Assembly: GCA_903932805.1 (NCBI GenBank)
Contig: CAIZHO010000049.1
Span: 1 to 7,889 of the forward strand
Source of the DNA: an uncultured Roseiflexaceae bacterium
GTDB lineage: Bacteria; Chloroflexota; Chloroflexia; Chloroflexales; Roseiflexaceae
Reading direction: 5' to 3'
Length of the DNA stretch: 7,889 bases
Shown: one piece after another, positions 6,552 to 7,889 of the stretch
Position numbering within the stretch: the first letter of the stretch is position 1
Layout of the letters: the number at the start of each line of letters is the position of its first letter
The notes under the pieces: generated by a model
What the model was told of the DNA's origin: nothing
The model's database searches: none
Seen by the model: the letters and a program-made list of their open reading frames with translations, nothing else
Program-made: the position numbers and the translations under genes

Positions 6552-6569
6552 TGCAAATTCTTTGCAAAT
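6552..6569. repeat. Direct repeat TGCAAAT, 11-bp period, upstream of the flavoprotein promoter
   Basis: TGCAAAT at 6552-6558 and again at 6563-6569, starts 11 bp apart. The same bases also give an inverted pair GCAAA-TTC-TTTGC (6553-6565). Tandem half-sites at 11-bp spacing are the usual arrangement for OmpR/PhoB-type response regulators, but no regulator gene is here. The centre of the repeat is about 40-50 bp upstream of the -10 at 6600. Confidence 0.4.
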
Positions 6570-6576
6570 GCCGGCA

Positions 6577-6605
6577 GTCCCAGTAACTGGGGACTTTGGT
6601 ATAGT
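6577..6605 (+). promoter_or_regulatory. Extended -10 promoter with adjoining dyad (flavoprotein gene)
   Basis: TGG-TATAGT (6597-6605) is an extended -10; no good -35 is present. Immediately upstream, where a -35 would be, lies a near-perfect dyad: GTCCCAGT-A-ACTGGGGAC (6577-6594), whose core CAGT-A-ACTG (6581-6589) is exact and whose outer arms differ by one extra G. A start near 6611-6612 leaves a leader of about 32 bases before the ATG. The dyad is a plausible operator. Confidence 0.55.
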
Positions 6606-6643
6606 AGTGACACACACGTTGTGAAATTTGGAGAACGCGACAC

Positions 6644-7174
6644 ATGCAGATAGTCACCATCTCAGGAAGTATCCGAACGACATCATTGAATCGTGCATTG
6701 CTCATCGAATTGGGCCGTATCATCCCTGCCCCACATCAGGTACACATGCTCGAAATAGCGGATTTGCCGCACTACAGCGAAGACCACGAGGCACCGGCAC
6801 CGGCAGCAGTGACCGCGTTCCGGACGGCAATCCAAAACGCCGATGCACTGGTCATTGCAACGCCCGAGTACAATCATGGCTACCCAGGGACGCTCAAGAA
6901 TGCCCTCGACTGGGCGTCACGACCCTATGGCCGCGGTGCCCTGAGCGGCAAGCATGTCGCCGTCATCGGCGGTGGCGGTGGCACCGGCGGCATTCGTGCG
7001 CAGGTCCAATTGCGGCAAGTCCTGAACGGATGCGGTTGTCATGTGTTGCCACGACCCGAGCTCGCCGTGCGCTTCCACGAAGCGTTCAAGGACGGCGTAT
7101 TGGTCGACCCAAAAGTTAGCGAAATGCTCGGCCGTATCGGTGATGCACTCATCGCACAAGCGAGCCGCGGCTAA
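6644..7174 (+). CDS. NAD(P)H-dependent FMN reductase-family flavoprotein
   Basis: A 176-residue cytoplasmic protein of the flavodoxin-like FMN_red family, complete in length. Such enzymes bind FMN, often as dimers or tetramers, and pass electrons from NAD(P)H to flavin, quinones, chromate or azo dyes; the true substrate cannot be read from sequence. Visible motifs: the phosphate-binding loop GSIRTTSLNR (8-17), the PEYNHGYPGTLKNALDW signature (74-90) that holds the isoalloxazine ring, and a glycine-rich loop VIGGGGGTGGIRAQ (107-120) ahead of LRQVL. The overall order resembles the ChrR/YieF-type quinone reductases. The start at 6644 has GGAGA (6630-6634) 9 bases ahead and an extended -10 promoter at 6597-6605. 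It is divergent from bchD and is followed by a propeller-like gene 54 bases downstream, probably in the same transcript. A role in protecting phototrophic cells from quinone or oxidative stress is possible but unproven. Confidence 0.88.
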   Translation: MQIVTISGSIRTTSLNRALLIELGRIIPAPHQVHMLEIADLPHYSEDHEAPAPAAVTAFRTAIQNADALVIATPEYNHGYPGTLKNALDWASRPYGRGALSGKHVAVIGGGGGTGGIRAQVQLRQVLNGCGCHVLPRPELAVRFHEAFKDGVLVDPKVSEMLGRIGDALIAQASRG

Positions 7175-7228
7175 ACCACCCGCGTGCGTCCTGCCCTCAC
7201 CAGCAGTCGCTGCCCAGAAGGAGATGCG

Positions 7229-7889
7229 ATGCATACCATTTTTGTCGGCTCCAATAGTGGTGCATTCGTGGTGTCATGGGTTGACACCATTGCCGATGCA
7301 ACCATCGTGCATCTCGGCACCGAGCCGGTCATTGCGGCAGCGACTATCCCCGGCCGTGGGGTGCTGTGCGCCGTGTACAACTCCAACGAGGATCACGGGC
7401 ATTCACGATTGCTCTGGTTCAACGCCGACACACAGACGTTGACCGCAGCGAGTGACACGCTCGTGCCGCGCGTGACCTGCATCGGGATTGCCGATGGATT
7501 GATACGCGTGGGGACCGAAGGTCATCACCTCTACACCCTCGACGAAGAAGTCCTCACGCGCGACGAAGAATTCGACGCGGTCCTGCGCACCGAGCAATTG
7601 TTCGAAAGCAATTATGGTGCTGCGATCTCACAAATTACCAGTGACCCGACCACGGGGCACGGGATTATCGCGGTCAGCACGGGCGGATTGTGGGTACACC
7701 GCGATAACAACTGGGAAGTCATTGATCATCCCGATTTCCTCCGTGCAGACGAACAGAATGACTGGCTCGAGCTGCGCTGTGTGCATGGCGTTTCGGCAGG
7801 CATGCACGGTGACATGCTCGTGCAGTTCCACCTCGGGCTCAAATTACATGATGGGCGGCACTGGTTCGATGTCGAAAAACCCGGTCATA
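7229..7889 (+). CDS. Beta-propeller-like protein, unrecognised (3' end outside window)
   Basis: An open frame of 220 codons from ATG 7229 to the right edge without a stop. AAGGAG (7218-7223) lies 5 bases ahead and fixes the start; the ATG at 7224 touches it and is out of frame. There is no signal peptide or membrane segment, so it is probably cytoplasmic. Four stretches look like the outer strands of propeller blades: VGSNSGAFVVSW (6-17), VGTEGHHLYTLDE (94-106), VSTGGLWVHRDNNWEVID (149-166) and VQFHLGLKLHDGRHWFDV (198-215). Each has a short hydrophobic strand, a Gly turn and then another strand. This spacing is typical of BNR/WD-type or Ycf48-like propellers, but I cannot place it in a named family. 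It follows the flavoprotein gene by 54 bases with no terminator between them, so the two are probably co-transcribed. The protein is acidic and rich in His and Trp. Confidence 0.75.
   Translation, partial: MHTIFVGSNSGAFVVSWVDTIADATIVHLGTEPVIAAATIPGRGVLCAVYNSNEDHGHSRLLWFNADTQTLTAASDTLVPRVTCIGIADGLIRVGTEGHHLYTLDEEVLTRDEEFDAVLRTEQLFESNYGAAISQITSDPTTGHGIIAVSTGGLWVHRDNNWEVIDHPDFLRADEQNDWLELRCVHGVSAGMHGDMLVQFHLGLKLHDGRHWFDVEKPGH

Larger units (their letters stand above)
6247..6643. other. Divergent control region between bchD and the flavoprotein gene
   Basis: About 400 bases without a convincing gene. It carries, from left to right: a T7 run in the bchD leader (minus strand, 6280-6286 area), two copies of CATGGGATG 22 bp apart, a TTGACA at 6390-6395, a 15-bp palindrome with -10 elements on both strands, an AT-rich stretch (about 6500-6560), two TGCAAAT copies 11 bp apart, a dyad at 6577-6594 and the flavoprotein promoter. 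Each is listed separately. Confidence 0.7.

Overview
The window reads as a piece of a chromosome from a bacteriochlorophyll-making, anoxygenic phototrophic bacterium. The evidence is two large subunits of magnesium chelatase on the minus strand: BchD (AAA+ plus VWA) and BchH (porphyrin-binding). Moderately high GC, the Shine-Dalgarno sequences and the style of the BchH sequence suggest a filamentous phototrophic Chloroflexota (Chloroflexales-like) host. That placement is an inference from general resemblance, not the result of a search. There are no insertion sequences, tRNAs, rRNAs, CRISPR arrays or phage genes.

Layout, left to right. Positions 2-205 (+) hold the 3' end of an unrecognised gene. 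A gap of about 320 bases follows; it contains a GC hairpin behind that gene and a 17-bp perfect hairpin behind bchH, which converges from the right. bchH occupies 526-4176 (-). Between bchH and bchD lies a 36-codon gene on the opposite strand (4272-4382, +). It encodes a one-helix membrane protein and has its own promoter, a near-perfect Shine-Dalgarno and a UUCG-capped terminator that runs into the last codons of bchD. bchD occupies 4435-6246 (-). A control region of about 400 bases (6247-6643) separates it from a divergent pair on the plus strand: an NAD(P)H-dependent FMN reductase-family flavoprotein (6644-7174) and, 54 bases on, an unrecognised beta-propeller-like protein that runs off the right edge (7229-7889).

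Function. BchH binds protoporphyrin IX. BchD bridges it to the AAA+ motor BchI, which is not in this window. Together they insert Mg2+ at the first committed step of bacteriochlorophyll synthesis. BchD here keeps its P-loop but has alanine in place of the Walker B glutamate, as expected for a structural rather than hydrolytic subunit.

Most worth a second look: (1) the tiny membrane-protein gene inserted antisense between two subunit genes of one enzyme; (2) the bchD upstream region, with a palindrome carrying extended -10 elements on both strands, a 9-bp repeat spaced exactly 22 bp, a 7-bp repeat spaced exactly 11 bp and a dyad next to the flavoprotein promoter. Both suggest dedicated regulation of tetrapyrrole flux, but no regulator is encoded here.
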